From: a beta proteobacterium AAP99
GTDB taxonomy: Bacteria > Pseudomonadota > Gammaproteobacteria > Burkholderiales > Burkholderiaceae_C
Direction of reading: 5' to 3'
Assembly: GCA_001295775.1 (NCBI GenBank)
Contig: LJIA01000010.1
Location: 1-64,000 of the forward strand
Length of the DNA stretch: 64,000 nt
In this document: positions 16,206 through 24,907 of the stretch, piece after piece
Layout: each line of letters starts with the position of its first letter
Position numbering within the stretch: the first letter of the stretch is position 1
Made by a program: the position numbers and the translations under genes
Notes under the pieces: model-generated
Seen by the model: the letters and a program-made list of their open reading frames with translations, nothing else
The model's database searches: none
What the model was told of the DNA's origin: nothing

Positions 16206-19200
16206 CTAAGCCCCAAAACTCGCCAGCAGCGTGGCGTTGCCGCCCGCGGCCGCGGTGTTGATGGTCACGGTCTGTTCGGTCACGAAGCGGGTGAGGTAGT
16301 GCGGGCCGCCGGCCTTGGGGCCGGTGCCGGAGAGGCCCTGGCCGCCGAAGGGCTGCACGCCCACCACGGCGCCGATCATGCTGCGGTTCACGTACACGTT
16401 GCCCACGCGCAGCTTGCGCGCGATGGCCTCGGCCCGCGCCGTGATGCGCGTCTGCACGCCCAGCGTGAGGCCGTAGCCCAGGGCGTTGATCTGGTCCATC
16501 AGCGCGTCCAGCGCCTTGGCCTTGTAGCGCACGATGTGCAGCACCGGGCCGAAGACTTCTTCCTTCACGTCGGCCAGGCTGGGCAGCTCGTAGGCCACGG
16601 GGGCGAAGAAGTGGCCGGCGGCCAGATTGCCGTCTCCTGATGCACCTTCCGGCAGCTTGGGGGCGCCGCCCACCGCCTTGCCGCGGCTGCTCAGTTCACG
16701 CTCGTAGTTCTGCAGGCGCTCGAGTGCCTCGCGGTCGATGATCGGGCCGACGTCCGTGGCGGCATCGGCCGGGTGGCCCATGCGCAGCACTTCCAGCGCG
16801 CCGCCAATGCCGGCAATGAGTTCGTCGGCAATGTCGTCCTGAACGCAGAGCACGCGCAGGGCCGAGCAGCGCTGGCCGGCCGAGCGGAAGGCGCTCATCA
16901 CCACAGCGTCGATCACCTGCTCCGGCAGCGCGGTACTGTCCACGATCATGGCGTTGATGCCGCCGGTCTCGGCAATCAGCGGGGCCAGCGGGCCGGGCTT
17001 GGTGGCGAGCGTCGCGGCGATCAGCTTGGCCACTTGCGTGGAGCCGGTGAAGGCCACGCCGGCGGTGAGCGGGTGCTGCGTGAGCGCGGCCCCCACCTCA
17101 CCAGCGCCCGGCAGGCAGTACAGCGCGTCCTGCGGCACGCCGGCCTCGTACATGAGCTTCACGAAGGCGTGCGCCACCAGCGGCGTCTGCTCGGCGGGTT
17201 TGGCAATCACGCTGTTGCCCGTGACGAGTGCTGCGGCCACTTGCCCCGCAAAGATCGCCAGCGGGAAGTTCCACGGGCTGATGCAGACCCACACGCCGCG
17301 GCCGCGGGCCGTGAGCACATTGGTCTCGCCGGTGGGGCCGGGCAGGTGGTCGGGCGCCATCAGGTGTTCGGCCTGGTGGGCGTAGTAACGCAGGAAGTCC
17401 ACGGCCTCGCGCACCTCGGCCACGCCGTCTGCATAGGTCTTGCCGGCTTCAATGGCCAGCAGGTGCAGGTAGGCGGGCATCTGCGCCTCCAGCGCGTCCG
17501 CCGCGCGGCGCAGCATGTCGGCGCGCTCGGTCACGGGGCGGGCTTCCCAGTAGGGCCAGGCGGCGTGCGCGGTCTCGATGGCCATGGCCACGTCTTGCTT
17601 GGTGGCCCACTGCACGGTGCCCACCTGGGTGCCGTCATTCGGGCTCAACACCGGGGCTTTGGGGGCGGGAGACCAGGATCCATGCGGTGTTCCAAGACAA
17701 AATGCCTCAAAACCCGCATGGGACAAGCGGGAAGCCAGTTCGCTCTGCACCGCTGCGCGCATCTGCAGATCCAGCCCCTTGCTGTTGGCACGGCTGGCGC
17801 CATACAGCGCCACCGGCATCGGCAGCGCCGGCTGCGCAGCAATGCCAAACGGCAGCTCGGTGAGCAGGGCGGCGGGCACGCGCGGGTCGGCCAGCTGGTG
17901 CACAAAGCTGGTGTTGGCGCCGTTTTCCAGCAGGCGGCGCACCAGGTAGGCCAGCAGGTCGCGCGGCTCGCCCACCGGGGCGTAGATGCGCACGGGCACG
18001 TTCAGGTCGGCCGCGGCCACTTCGTACAGGCTTTCGCCCATGCCGTGCAGGCGCTGGAACTCGTAGTGCGTGTTGCTGCCGGCCAGCGCGCGAATGGCGG
18101 CCAGCGTGGCGGCGTTGTGCGTGGCAAACATGGGGTAGATGCGGTCGTGCAGCTCAAACAGGCGCGTGGCGCAGGCCAGGTACGAAAGATCCGTGTGCTG
18201 CTTGTGCGTGAACACCGGGTAGTTGGGCAGGCCCAGCTCCTGGGCGCGCTTCACTTCGGCGTCCCAATACGCGCCCTTGACCAGGCGCACCGCAATCTTC
18301 ACGCCGTGCTTGGCGGCCAGATCCCCAATGTGGCTGATGGTGTCCAGCGCGCGCAGGCCATAGGCCTGAATGGCCACGCCCAGCATGTAGGGCGCGGGCT
18401 TGGTGCGCTCGATCAGCGCCTCGATGAGGTCCAGGCTCAGTTCCAGGCGCTCGCTTTCCTCGGCATCGATGGTGATGGGCACGTTCAGCTTGAGCGCTTC
18501 TTCCACCAGCGGGGCCACGCGCTCCAGCATCTCGGGCAGCACGTGGGCGCGCTGCACTTCTTCAAAGCGCGGGTGCAGGGCGGTGAGCTTGATGGACACA
18601 TTCGCACCGCGGTGAGGTTCGCTGCCACCCTTCTGCAGCTTGGCGGTGGCGATGATCGCCTCGTGATACGCGGCGAGATACCGCTTGGCCTGGGCCTCGT
18701 TGCGGGCGCCTTCGCCCAGCATGTCGAAGCTCACCGTCTCCTTGCTGTTCTTGGCGGCGCGGTCCACGCCGTCATTGATGTTGCTGGCAAACACAAACTG
18801 CTGGCTCAGCACCGCCACCGCGGCGCGGCTGGCGCGCACAAAGGTCTGCGCGCCCAGCTTGGTGAGCAGGCTCTCCGCCAGCTCGCTTTCGCCTTCGGGC
18901 AGCAGCTTCTTGCCCAGGCTGATCGCGCTGCGCGTGGCCTTGGCGATCATGTCTTCTTCGTCCTGCTTGTTGAAGGTGGCCGGCGCAAACACGTCGGCCG
19001 CCAGCAGCGCGGCGGTATCCACATCAGGAATGCGCAGCAGCGCCTCGGCCAGGCGCAGCAGGGCCAGGCCCTCGGCCGTGCTGATGGGGAACTGCGCCAG
19101 CAGGCGCTCCACCGCAAAGGGCGGCTGCTCCTTGCGGCGCAGCGCCTCAATCCACACGTTGGCGCGGGTGCGGCTGCCTTCCAGCACCGCACGCTGCGGC

Positions 19201-19322
19201 TCCACACGCGCCAGCAGGGCGCGGCAGTGCGCCAGCTCGTCGCGGTAGGGGGCGCCGGTGCGCAGGGGCGCGGGGCCGGTGAGGGTGGCGGTCAGGCTGG
19301 GCGGCAGGTCAGAAGGCTTCAT
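16206..19322 (-). CDS. putA: Bifunctional proline dehydrogenase / P5C dehydrogenase
   Basis: 1038 aa. Oxidises proline to glutamate in two steps with channelling. The FAD-binding proline dehydrogenase barrel includes FDMLGEGARNEAQAKRYL and RLVKGAYWDAEVKRAQELG (near residue 346). The aldehyde dehydrogenase half has WNFPLAIFAGQVAAAL, the catalytic Glu in AETGGINAMIVDS (near 784) and Cys in SAGQRCSALRVLC (near 818), EEVFGPVLHIVRY and QPFGGQGLSGTGPKAGGP. There is no N-terminal ribbon-helix-helix: the sequence goes from a short leader straight to the dimerisation arm, so this PutA cannot repress its own gene. A divergent Lrp-type gene supplies the likely regulator. Confidence 0.96.
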   Translation of the reverse strand: MKPSDLPPSLTATLTGPAPLRTGAPYRDELAHCRALLARVEPQRAVLEGSRTRANVWIEALRRKEQPPFAVERLLAQFPISTAEGLALLRLAEALLRIPDVDTAALLAADVFAPATFNKQDEEDMIAKATRSAISLGKKLLPEGESELAESLLTKLGAQTFVRASRAAVAVLSQQFVFASNINDGVDRAAKNSKETVSFDMLGEGARNEAQAKRYLAAYHEAIIATAKLQKGGSEPHRGANVSIKLTALHPRFEEVQRAHVLPEMLERVAPLVEEALKLNVPITIDAEESERLELSLDLIEALIERTKPAPYMLGVAIQAYGLRALDTISHIGDLAAKHGVKIAVRLVKGAYWDAEVKRAQELGLPNYPVFTHKQHTDLSYLACATRLFELHDRIYPMFATHNAATLAAIRALAGSNTHYEFQRLHGMGESLYEVAAADLNVPVRIYAPVGEPRDLLAYLVRRLLENGANTSFVHQLADPRVPAALLTELPFGIAAQPALPMPVALYGASRANSKGLDLQMRAAVQSELASRLSHAGFEAFCLGTPHGSWSPAPKAPVLSPNDGTQVGTVQWATKQDVAMAIETAHAAWPYWEARPVTERADMLRRAADALEAQMPAYLHLLAIEAGKTYADGVAEVREAVDFLRYYAHQAEHLMAPDHLPGPTGETNVLTARGRGVWVCISPWNFPLAIFAGQVAAALVTGNSVIAKPAEQTPLVAHAFVKLMYEAGVPQDALYCLPGAGEVGAALTQHPLTAGVAFTGSTQVAKLIAATLATKPGPLAPLIAETGGINAMIVDSTALPEQVIDAVVMSAFRSAGQRCSALRVLCVQDDIADELIAGIGGALEVLRMGHPADAATDVGPIIDREALERLQNYERELSSRGKAVGGAPKLPEGASGDGNLAAGHFFAPVAYELPSLADVKEEVFGPVLHIVRYKAKALDALMDQINALGYGLTLGVQTRITARAEAIARKLRVGNVYVNRSMIGAVVGVQPFGGQGLSGTGPKAGGPHYLTRFVTEQTVTINTAAAGGNATLLASFGA

Positions 19323-19476
19323 GGTCAGTCAGCTCACGGCAGGTGCAGGGCACAGGCCACAAGCGGCCTGCGCAGAAGGTGCTGCATTGTGAACAGCTTT
19401 GCGCGAAATGAGCTTCGTGATTTAGGTGTTAAAGCCGAATAAGATTTGGCCAAACCGCAGAAAACTGAGTAAATCC
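19323..19476. promoter_or_regulatory. Divergent promoter region between putA and its Lrp-type regulator
   Basis: 154 bases, with the half nearer the regulator clearly more AT-rich (for example gtgatttaggtgttaaagcc and gaataagatttggcc). By analogy with divergent putR-putA pairs, Lrp-type binding sites and both promoters should be here. I cannot assign individual boxes. Confidence 0.5.
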
Positions 19477-19938
19477 ATGGACATCGACCGAACAGACCGC
19501 GCCATTCTTCGCATCCTGCAGGAAGACGGCCGCATTACCAATGCCCGGCTCGCCAGCCTGGTGCACCTGAGCCCCGCGGCCTGTCTGGAGCGCGTGAAGC
19601 GCCTCACGCGCGAGGCCTACATCCGCGGCTACCGCGCCGAGCTCAACCCAGACAAGCTCGGCGCCGCCATGCTCGCCTTTGTGGAAGTGAAGCTGGACCG
19701 CACCACGCCCGACGTGTTCGAGCGCTTCAAGCAGGAGGTGCGCGCCCTGCCCGAGGTGCAGGAGTGCCACATGGTGGCCGGCGGCTTTGACTACCTGGTG
19801 AAAGTGCGCGTGGCCGACATGGCCGCCTACCGCGCGCTCATGGGCAAGAGCCTATGGAGCTGGCCCGGCATCCGCGAGACCCACACCTACCCCGTGATGG
19901 AGGAGGTGAAGGCGACGGGGGCGGTGATGGTGGTTTGA
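19477..19938 (+). CDS. Lrp/AsnC-family regulator, probable activator of putA (PutR-like)
   Basis: 153 aa from the ATG at 19477. The N-terminal helix-turn-helix is DIDRTDRAILRILQEDGRIT and LVHLSPAACLERVKRL. The ligand-binding RAM domain has AMLAFVEVKLDRTTPDVF, VQECHMVAGGFDYLVKVRV and GIRETHTYPVMEEVK. It is divergent from putA, and PutA here lacks its own DNA-binding domain. The natural inference is a proline-responsive activator of putA, as PutR is in other proteobacteria. A short upstream extension of the frame was not used because it has no family similarity. Confidence 0.85.
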   Translation: MDIDRTDRAILRILQEDGRITNARLASLVHLSPAACLERVKRLTREAYIRGYRAELNPDKLGAAMLAFVEVKLDRTTPDVFERFKQEVRALPEVQECHMVAGGFDYLVKVRVADMAAYRALMGKSLWSWPGIRETHTYPVMEEVKATGAVMVV

Positions 19939-19963
19939 GTTGGTAAATGAGGCCGAATGCGCC

Positions 19964-20884
19964 TCAGAAATATCCAGTTTGGAGCACGTCGTCCTCGACT
20001 GGTACCTCATTAACCATGAGATCGCGCACGTGGTTGACAAACCGTTCCATCATCTCTGCGGAAATCGGATTCTTCAGCAAGAACTCTGAATATCGACCAC
20101 GCCACTCTTGTCTTTTTTGTACCGTCCCGAAATTCGCGCGAATAGTCGAAGAAAGTCGTTTGGCCTTTCGCAGGATAATTACCTCATCTATATCCGTGGG
20201 GGCTGTGCTTAGAGGGGTCATGTCTAGCCACTCACACAGAAGAAAGTATCTCGCTCCAGTCACCGCCGATTTCACGTCATTTGCCGTGGCGCATGCTTCT
20301 TGAAACATAGTTTTATCTAGATTCGTCTTGCATTCTGTAGCCACATAAGCAAGATATGTTGACTTCGTCACTGTGTCGGCAAAATCGGCACTGTGGGATG
20401 CCTTTAGATAGAGCTTCTTGGCAATTGTGAAATCCTGATCCTTCGTGCGTAAGCTCAGTCCACCGTCTGCGCTTTGGGCGTCTAGACTTGATGCAAAGTA
20501 CGCGGATGAAAAGCATGAGGCAGGACCATAATATAGGCCTTCATGATTCAATGTTGGTAAGGTTTGTGAATTTATTAGCCACGGGAGAAACTCTTCCACT
20601 ACGCTGTTGTCGATCTTGAGTTGCCCTTTTTGTCTATAGAGAAAATCTGCGGGGCTGTCAAAGACTAAGTCTATATCAATGTAGTTCCGATAGGCGTTTA
20701 GCGAATTAACTAGTGCCCTTGTTTGCTGCGCCTCGGCTTCGTTACTCAAGATTGTGGTCATTTCAATGATCCACTGCTCGTAGCGCCGTATAGCATCCTC
20801 GACGCGCGGGCGATCAAGTTCCGGAAGCTTTTCGTTTATCAGCAAAGAGGAAAGCTTTTCAAGGTGTGGAGTGGGGAAGGACAT
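19964..20884 (-). CDS. Type II restriction endonuclease, probably Bpu10I-family
   Basis: 306 aa from the ATG at 20884, 14 bases after the methyltransferase stop. I read a PD-(D/E)xK-type core with LAYVATECKTNLDKTMFQEA, where Glu184 and Lys186 form the ExK. Upstream lie DIDLVFDSPADFLYR and a conserved-looking GLYYGPASCFSSAYF. The block resembles what I recall of Bpu10I-family enzymes (Bpu10I cuts CCTNAGC as a heterodimer), but I could not check this. Codon use and base composition are far more AT-rich than the neighbours, a sign of horizontal transfer. Only one nuclease subunit is present. Confidence 0.7.
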   Translation of the reverse strand: MSFPTPHLEKLSSLLINEKLPELDRPRVEDAIRRYEQWIIEMTTILSNEAEAQQTRALVNSLNAYRNYIDIDLVFDSPADFLYRQKGQLKIDNSVVEEFLPWLINSQTLPTLNHEGLYYGPASCFSSAYFASSLDAQSADGGLSLRTKDQDFTIAKKLYLKASHSADFADTVTKSTYLAYVATECKTNLDKTMFQEACATANDVKSAVTGARYFLLCEWLDMTPLSTAPTDIDEVIILRKAKRLSSTIRANFGTVQKRQEWRGRYSEFLLKNPISAEMMERFVNHVRDLMVNEVPVEDDVLQTGYF

Positions 20885-20898
20885 TTTTAGATCCAGTT

Positions 20899-22110
20899 CT
20901 ATAAATCGACTCGGAGTGCATCGGGTACGTTGAGTGCTGACTCCTGGAGAAGTGGTGAGGCAAGTACCGTTGAGGCGTTCGCGCAAGCTGCTTTCAATAG
21001 GCTCTTCGATTTTTCCGGTGCCTCGTTTAAAGTGCTCATAAGGGCGCTTACTGCAACGTCGCGAGCGATGTTGTCCATTGTCTCAGTGGGTACTGCGCTT
21101 GCTGCGCAGAAGTGCAAAACGTCCTCGTAGATCAACTGACCAAAACGGTTGACGAACTTTCGCTCCTGTTGCAAGAGTGGTTTGAAGTTATAGCATTTTT
21201 GAACAATCTCGGTCAGAAGCTTGCCGTTATAGAGCGCTGTTCCTAGTACGTTTGACTGGCGTCCGATAATCAAAATGACTCGTGCATCAGGTTTGCAAAC
21301 GCGGAAGATCTCACTCAATGCTCGGTTGATGTCGATGCAATACTGAATCACTGTTAGAAAGCGATTCTGGCGATGTTTGCGATTGGCTCCGATCTCTGAG
21401 CGTGCGGCACTGAGTGGTGCGCAACCGATGGACTCGATAATCGGTCGATATTGCTGATGGTAGTTAAATACATTAATGTAGGGCGGGGAGGTAACTACTA
21501 GGTCAACATGTTCGTTTGGGAGGTTTACTGAGCGGGCGTCAGACAGTTTGACTGTGGGCGGTGTCGATATTCGAGGTAATCCTAAGATCACCTCAGTCAT
21601 TTTTGAGATTGCACGGGACACGCTTCTCGCCGATGTGACTTGGTCCGATCGAAAAGCGTTTAGAAGTATGTTTGCTGCCACTATATTTGAGCTTTTGCAG
21701 CCACTCCACTTTATGGTTTGAGCGCTAGTGGCTTGTATCTGTTCAATGTTGGTGGGGGAGCCCAGTTCAGAGTCTGAAATCAACTGCTGTGCATAATCAA
21801 TTATCTGACGTCTTCTCAACAAAGTTTCTGCTGCAAGACCATAAATGTTTCCAAGGATGAAAGCAGCGGGATTGACTTCGCAACCATGGAATGAGTGTCC
21901 TAGGGCTATGGATTCGTTGGCGACTGTCGCGCTGCCAGCAAATGGATCAAATATCAGTCTGCTTTTTTCGCTGGTATAATTCGCAATGAGTCCATTCACA
22001 AGCTGCGGGGAGAATTGACCATTCCATCCAAGCAGATTGGATCGGTTCTTAACTGCGATATCGAGATCGTCTTGCGACAGGCTGCGGGGCTCAAATTGTG
22101 CTGTATGCAT
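20899..22110 (-). CDS. Site-specific DNA methyltransferase of a type II RM system
   Basis: 403 aa from the ATG at 22110; the frame is open 25 codons further, but that part is not conserved-looking. SAM-binding motif I is DPFAGSATVANES (residues 55 on), followed by the acidic motif HGCEVNPAAF. The catalytic motif is TSPPYINVFNY (207-217), typical of amino-methyltransferases making N4-methylcytosine or N6-methyladenine. The order (motif I first, then PPY) argues against the beta class. AT-rich like the nuclease gene. The methyltransferase gene comes first in the pair, which suits establishment of protection before cutting. Confidence 0.85.
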   Translation of the reverse strand: MHTAQFEPRSLSQDDLDIAVKNRSNLLGWNGQFSPQLVNGLIANYTSEKSRLIFDPFAGSATVANESIALGHSFHGCEVNPAAFILGNIYGLAAETLLRRRQIIDYAQQLISDSELGSPTNIEQIQATSAQTIKWSGCKSSNIVAANILLNAFRSDQVTSARSVSRAISKMTEVILGLPRISTPPTVKLSDARSVNLPNEHVDLVVTSPPYINVFNYHQQYRPIIESIGCAPLSAARSEIGANRKHRQNRFLTVIQYCIDINRALSEIFRVCKPDARVILIIGRQSNVLGTALYNGKLLTEIVQKCYNFKPLLQQERKFVNRFGQLIYEDVLHFCAASAVPTETMDNIARDVAVSALMSTLNEAPEKSKSLLKAACANASTVLASPLLQESALNVPDALRVDL

Positions 22111-22197
22111 GTCCAGCAGCTTAGCATCGGCGTTACAGGTGTGCGTTGAAGCCTTGTACTGGCGCCAAAGTTCGAGATTGCGCACAGCGCGATTCCG

Positions 22198-22851
22198 TCA
22201 GACTGTGCGGCCGTTGGTCCACCCCGCCACCACCGCCAACGGCACCAACATCACCAACGCCCCCACGCGCTGCAGCAGGCCGTTGTAGGCGGCGCGGTCC
22301 AGCGGAATGAGGTCGCTGTACACGCCGGCCACGGCAAAGAAGCCGAGCACGCAGGCGGCGCACACCCAGCGCAGGGCGCGGGCGTCTTTGAGCTGCAGGG
22401 CAATGGCCAGCGCCACGAAGGGTGCGGCAAACATGCCCGCGCCCAGGGCGCCGGGGTTGTGCCGCGGGTCTGGCAGGGGGTAGGTGGCGGCCCAGGCGGA
22501 CGCCAGTCCGAAGCTGGCCACACAGGCGGCGGCCAGCAGCCCGCTGCCCACGGCGCGCCAGGCGGGTGCGCCCCCGCCGCGCAATGCGGCGTCTTCGCCT
22601 TGATTGCGCAACGCGCCGGCCACGCCCCAGCCCAGCCCGGGCGCCCCCAGCAGGCTGATGAGCGCCACCCCGTACACAGCGGTATTGAATAGAGCGGGCG
22701 CAGTGGAGCGGTCTGAACCGAGTAGGGACGCCACGTCCCGCAGCACGCTGAAGCCGGGGTAGAACGCCGCGCCCAGCACCTGCGCGCCAAAGTAGGCCAG
22801 CGGCACGGCCACGGCGCAGGCCAGGGAGAAGCGGAGCAGGGTGGGGTGCAT
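22198..22851 (-). CDS. DUF998-type integral membrane protein
   Basis: 217 aa with about six hydrophobic segments, beginning LLRFSLACAVAVPLAYFGA. The early FYPGFSVLRDVASLLGSD motif after the first helix is typical of DUF998 proteins. Later segments include LFNTAVYGVALISLLGA, HNPGALGAGMFAAPF and AAYNGLLQRVGALVML. No catalytic role is known for the family. Its stop is 87 bases from the start of the methyltransferase gene, marking the boundary between GC-rich host DNA and the AT-rich RM module. Confidence 0.75.
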   Translation of the reverse strand: MHPTLLRFSLACAVAVPLAYFGAQVLGAAFYPGFSVLRDVASLLGSDRSTAPALFNTAVYGVALISLLGAPGLGWGVAGALRNQGEDAALRGGGAPAWRAVGSGLLAAACVASFGLASAWAATYPLPDPRHNPGALGAGMFAAPFVALAIALQLKDARALRWVCAACVLGFFAVAGVYSDLIPLDRAAYNGLLQRVGALVMLVPLAVVAGWTNGRTV

Positions 22852-22878
22852 CAGGTTCTGAGTGTTTCTAAACAGTCT

Positions 22879-22930
22879 CCGCTTGTCCCATGCGGTTCTT
22901 CAGCCACTTTGGCCTGAAGAGGCGCGCCAG
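22879..22930. repeat. REP-like palindrome (forward)
   Basis: ccgcttgtcccatgcgg then ttcttcagccactttggcc and tgaagaggcgcgcc. The first 43 bases are identical to the copy at 23559, and both flank the small exported protein gene at 22975-23391. Confidence 0.85.
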
Positions 22931-22974
22931 AAGCCAATCTTGGTCTGGAAGTGCGAGCGTGGGGCCGCCCACAT

Positions 22975-23391
22975 TCAGCCGCAGCTGGGCACCGCCGGCG
23001 GTGCGGGGCTGATGAAGGTGACGCTTTGGCCACAGACGCGATAGGCCAAGGTGCGGGCGACGCTTGCGGGAGCGAGCGTGCGCGATTCGTGCAGCACCTG
23101 CGCGAGGTTGTCTGTGCCGCGCAGCAGGCGCACGAGGCTGGGTTCGTTGTCTTGCGCGGGTGCGTTGACTTCCAGGATCAGGTCCGAGCCCATCGGCACG
23201 CGCACCACTTGCCGCGGCAGTACCGCCAGCCCCACGGCCTGCGGCTGCGCGCTACCCACTCGGACCTCCACGTTGAACTGAAATGCCTGCGGGTTCTTCT
23301 GTGGCGCGGTGGCCTGCGTGCCGAACGCGGCGGCAGATGCGGTGACGAGCGCAGTCACAAGCGCCAGTGCGGCCAGCGGAGTGCGATTCAT
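22975..23391 (-). CDS. Small exported protein of unknown function
   Basis: 138 aa from the ATG at 23391 with a perfect AAGGAG ribosome site. Sec signal MNRTPLAALALVTALVTASA, then a mature part with FQFNVEVRVGSAQPQAVGL, LPRQVVRVPMGSDLILEV and a C-terminal TLAYRVCGQSVTFI ending PSCG. Two cysteines could form a disulfide. I do not recognise a family. It is bracketed by two near-identical REP elements in the same orientation. Confidence 0.7.
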   Translation of the reverse strand: MNRTPLAALALVTALVTASAAAFGTQATAPQKNPQAFQFNVEVRVGSAQPQAVGLAVLPRQVVRVPMGSDLILEVNAPAQDNEPSLVRLLRGTDNLAQVLHESRTLAPASVARTLAYRVCGQSVTFISPAPPAVPSCG

Positions 23392-23558
23392 GGCAAATCT
23401 CCTTCTACGGTGTGCCTGAGCGCAGGGCGTGGGCACGTGGAAGCTCGGGCGAGCAAGCGCAATCGCTATGGTGACGGCGCGCACTGAGCACAGCATTTGG
23501 GGTGGTACAGCGTCAAGCAGGGCTGCCTGCTTCGCGGTACCCGTCGTCGCACGCTTCT

Positions 23559-23605
23559 CCGCTTGTCCCATGCGGTTCTTCAGCCACTTTGGCCTGAAGA
23601 ATGGC
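23559..23605. repeat. REP-like palindrome (forward)
   Basis: ccgcttgtcccatgcgg, then ttcttcagccactttggcc and tgaagaatggctctggg. It shares the tail gaagaatggctctgggagc with the copy at 28945. Confidence 0.85.
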
Positions 23606-23633
23606 TCTGGGAGCCGATCTTCAAATCGCGCTG

Positions 23634-24749
23634 CTAGGCGGTGATGCGTTGCCATAGCGCGGCCGCGTCCTTGAGGAGGATGTTGAGCTGGATGCGCCAG
23701 CGGTAGGCCTTGGCCGCTTCCTGCATGGGGGCACTGCCGGTCTGCAAGTCGTAGATCAGCCAGCGCGGCGGGGCGTCGACGGCAAAGCCTGCATTGAGCA
23801 GGCGGCGGCCGGCGCTGGTGTCTCCTGCCATGTTGGCCTGCCAGCCCTGCATGATCAGCGCCTGGGCCAGCAGGCGCTGCGCCTCCTGCCCGCCCTTGTT
23901 GGCCAGCACATAGCGCGCGGCGCGTTCTGCTTCCCCGTAGTCGCCCACGCGCAGGTAGATGGCAGCCGCGTTGAGCACGGGCCATGGCGAGGTTTGCTCG
24001 GGCAGTACGAGCTGGTCAAACTGCGCGGCAAACCGGCGGGCGCCGGCGGCGTCGCCACGTTAAGCGGCGTCGCGGCCCAATGCAAACAGGGCGGCGTTCA
24101 TGGCCAGGCGCGCGTCGGGGTCGAACTCGCGCCGTGTGGCGCCGCGCGCGACGGAGACTTCAATGGCGCGCTCGTACCAGGTCTTGGCTTCCGGTGCGAG
24201 CAGCAGTTGGCCGGCGTTGGCTGACACGGCCTGGGCCAGCTCGGCGTAGTTGGTTGCCAGGCGCGGGCTCAGCCCGCTGCGGGCGGCTTGATCAAAGCGC
24301 TCACGCGCCTGGGCGTACTGGCGATCCAGATAGTGGATGCGGCCGACAACGCGCAGCGCCTCCGGGTCATCGGGCGCGAACTGCAGGGCACGCGCGGCGT
24401 AGTCGCGCGCCTTCTGCGTATGGGCGTCATCGCGCCGGCCGGCGTCGATCCACTGCCGCGCGAGAACCGTCCACGCCACGCCGCACTGGGGGCCAACGGC
24501 GGTGGCACGCGCCGCCATCTGGCCCGCCGCGCGGCAGCGGTTGGTGTCTGGATAGTGATTGCAGTCGAGGTAGGTGCGCTGCGATTGAGCCGCGAGTTCA
24601 AGGGCTTCTGCCGGGCAATGGCCTGCTGCGGCGCTGCCGGCTAGCGGCCAACCCAGGCTGGCTGCCGCCACGGCAAGCATCAGCCTCTGGCCAGGCAAGC
24701 ACTTGAGGACAGCAGTCAGCGCGCGTCGAACCACGAGGCACTCCAGCAT
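23634..24749 (-). pseudogene. TPR-type exported protein gene interrupted by an in-frame TAA
   Basis: From the ATG at 24749 the frame encodes a signal-like segment (RLMLAVAAASLGWPLAGSAA), then repeats resembling tetratricopeptides (AARALQFAPDDPEALRVVGR, ATNYAELAQAVSANAGQLLL). It stops at TAA 24060-24062. The same frame continues without another stop to 23634, with more repeat-like sequence (AAIYLRVGDYGEAERAARYV, QALIMQGWQANMAGDTSAGR). The two halves join in frame into one protein of about 371 residues, so a single base change (for example CAA to TAA) has probably split it. Alternatively a GTG near 23978 restarts the second half. A sequencing error cannot be excluded. Confidence 0.7.
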
Positions 24750-24836
24750 TGCGGTGCGCCGACTATGCCGCAGCCGGCGTGGCGTGTGGAGTGGGGGCGG
24801 GCGTGGATGCCACAGCGCGCGAATCGCGAGTGCGTT

Positions 24837-24888
24837 TCCGCACATCTGGCGCGGCTCTTCAGGCAGTTTGCCCTGAAAAGCCGCATGG
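24837..24888. repeat. REP-like palindrome (forward, diverged 5' end)
   Basis: ccgcacatctggcgcgg then ctcttcaggcagtttgccc and tgaaaagccgcatgg. The usual CTTGTC is replaced by CACATC, but the hairpin is kept. It lies between the TPR gene start and the methyltransferase stop. Confidence 0.7.
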
Positions 24889-24907
24889 ATGCTGGGCCTG
24901 GCTGCCG

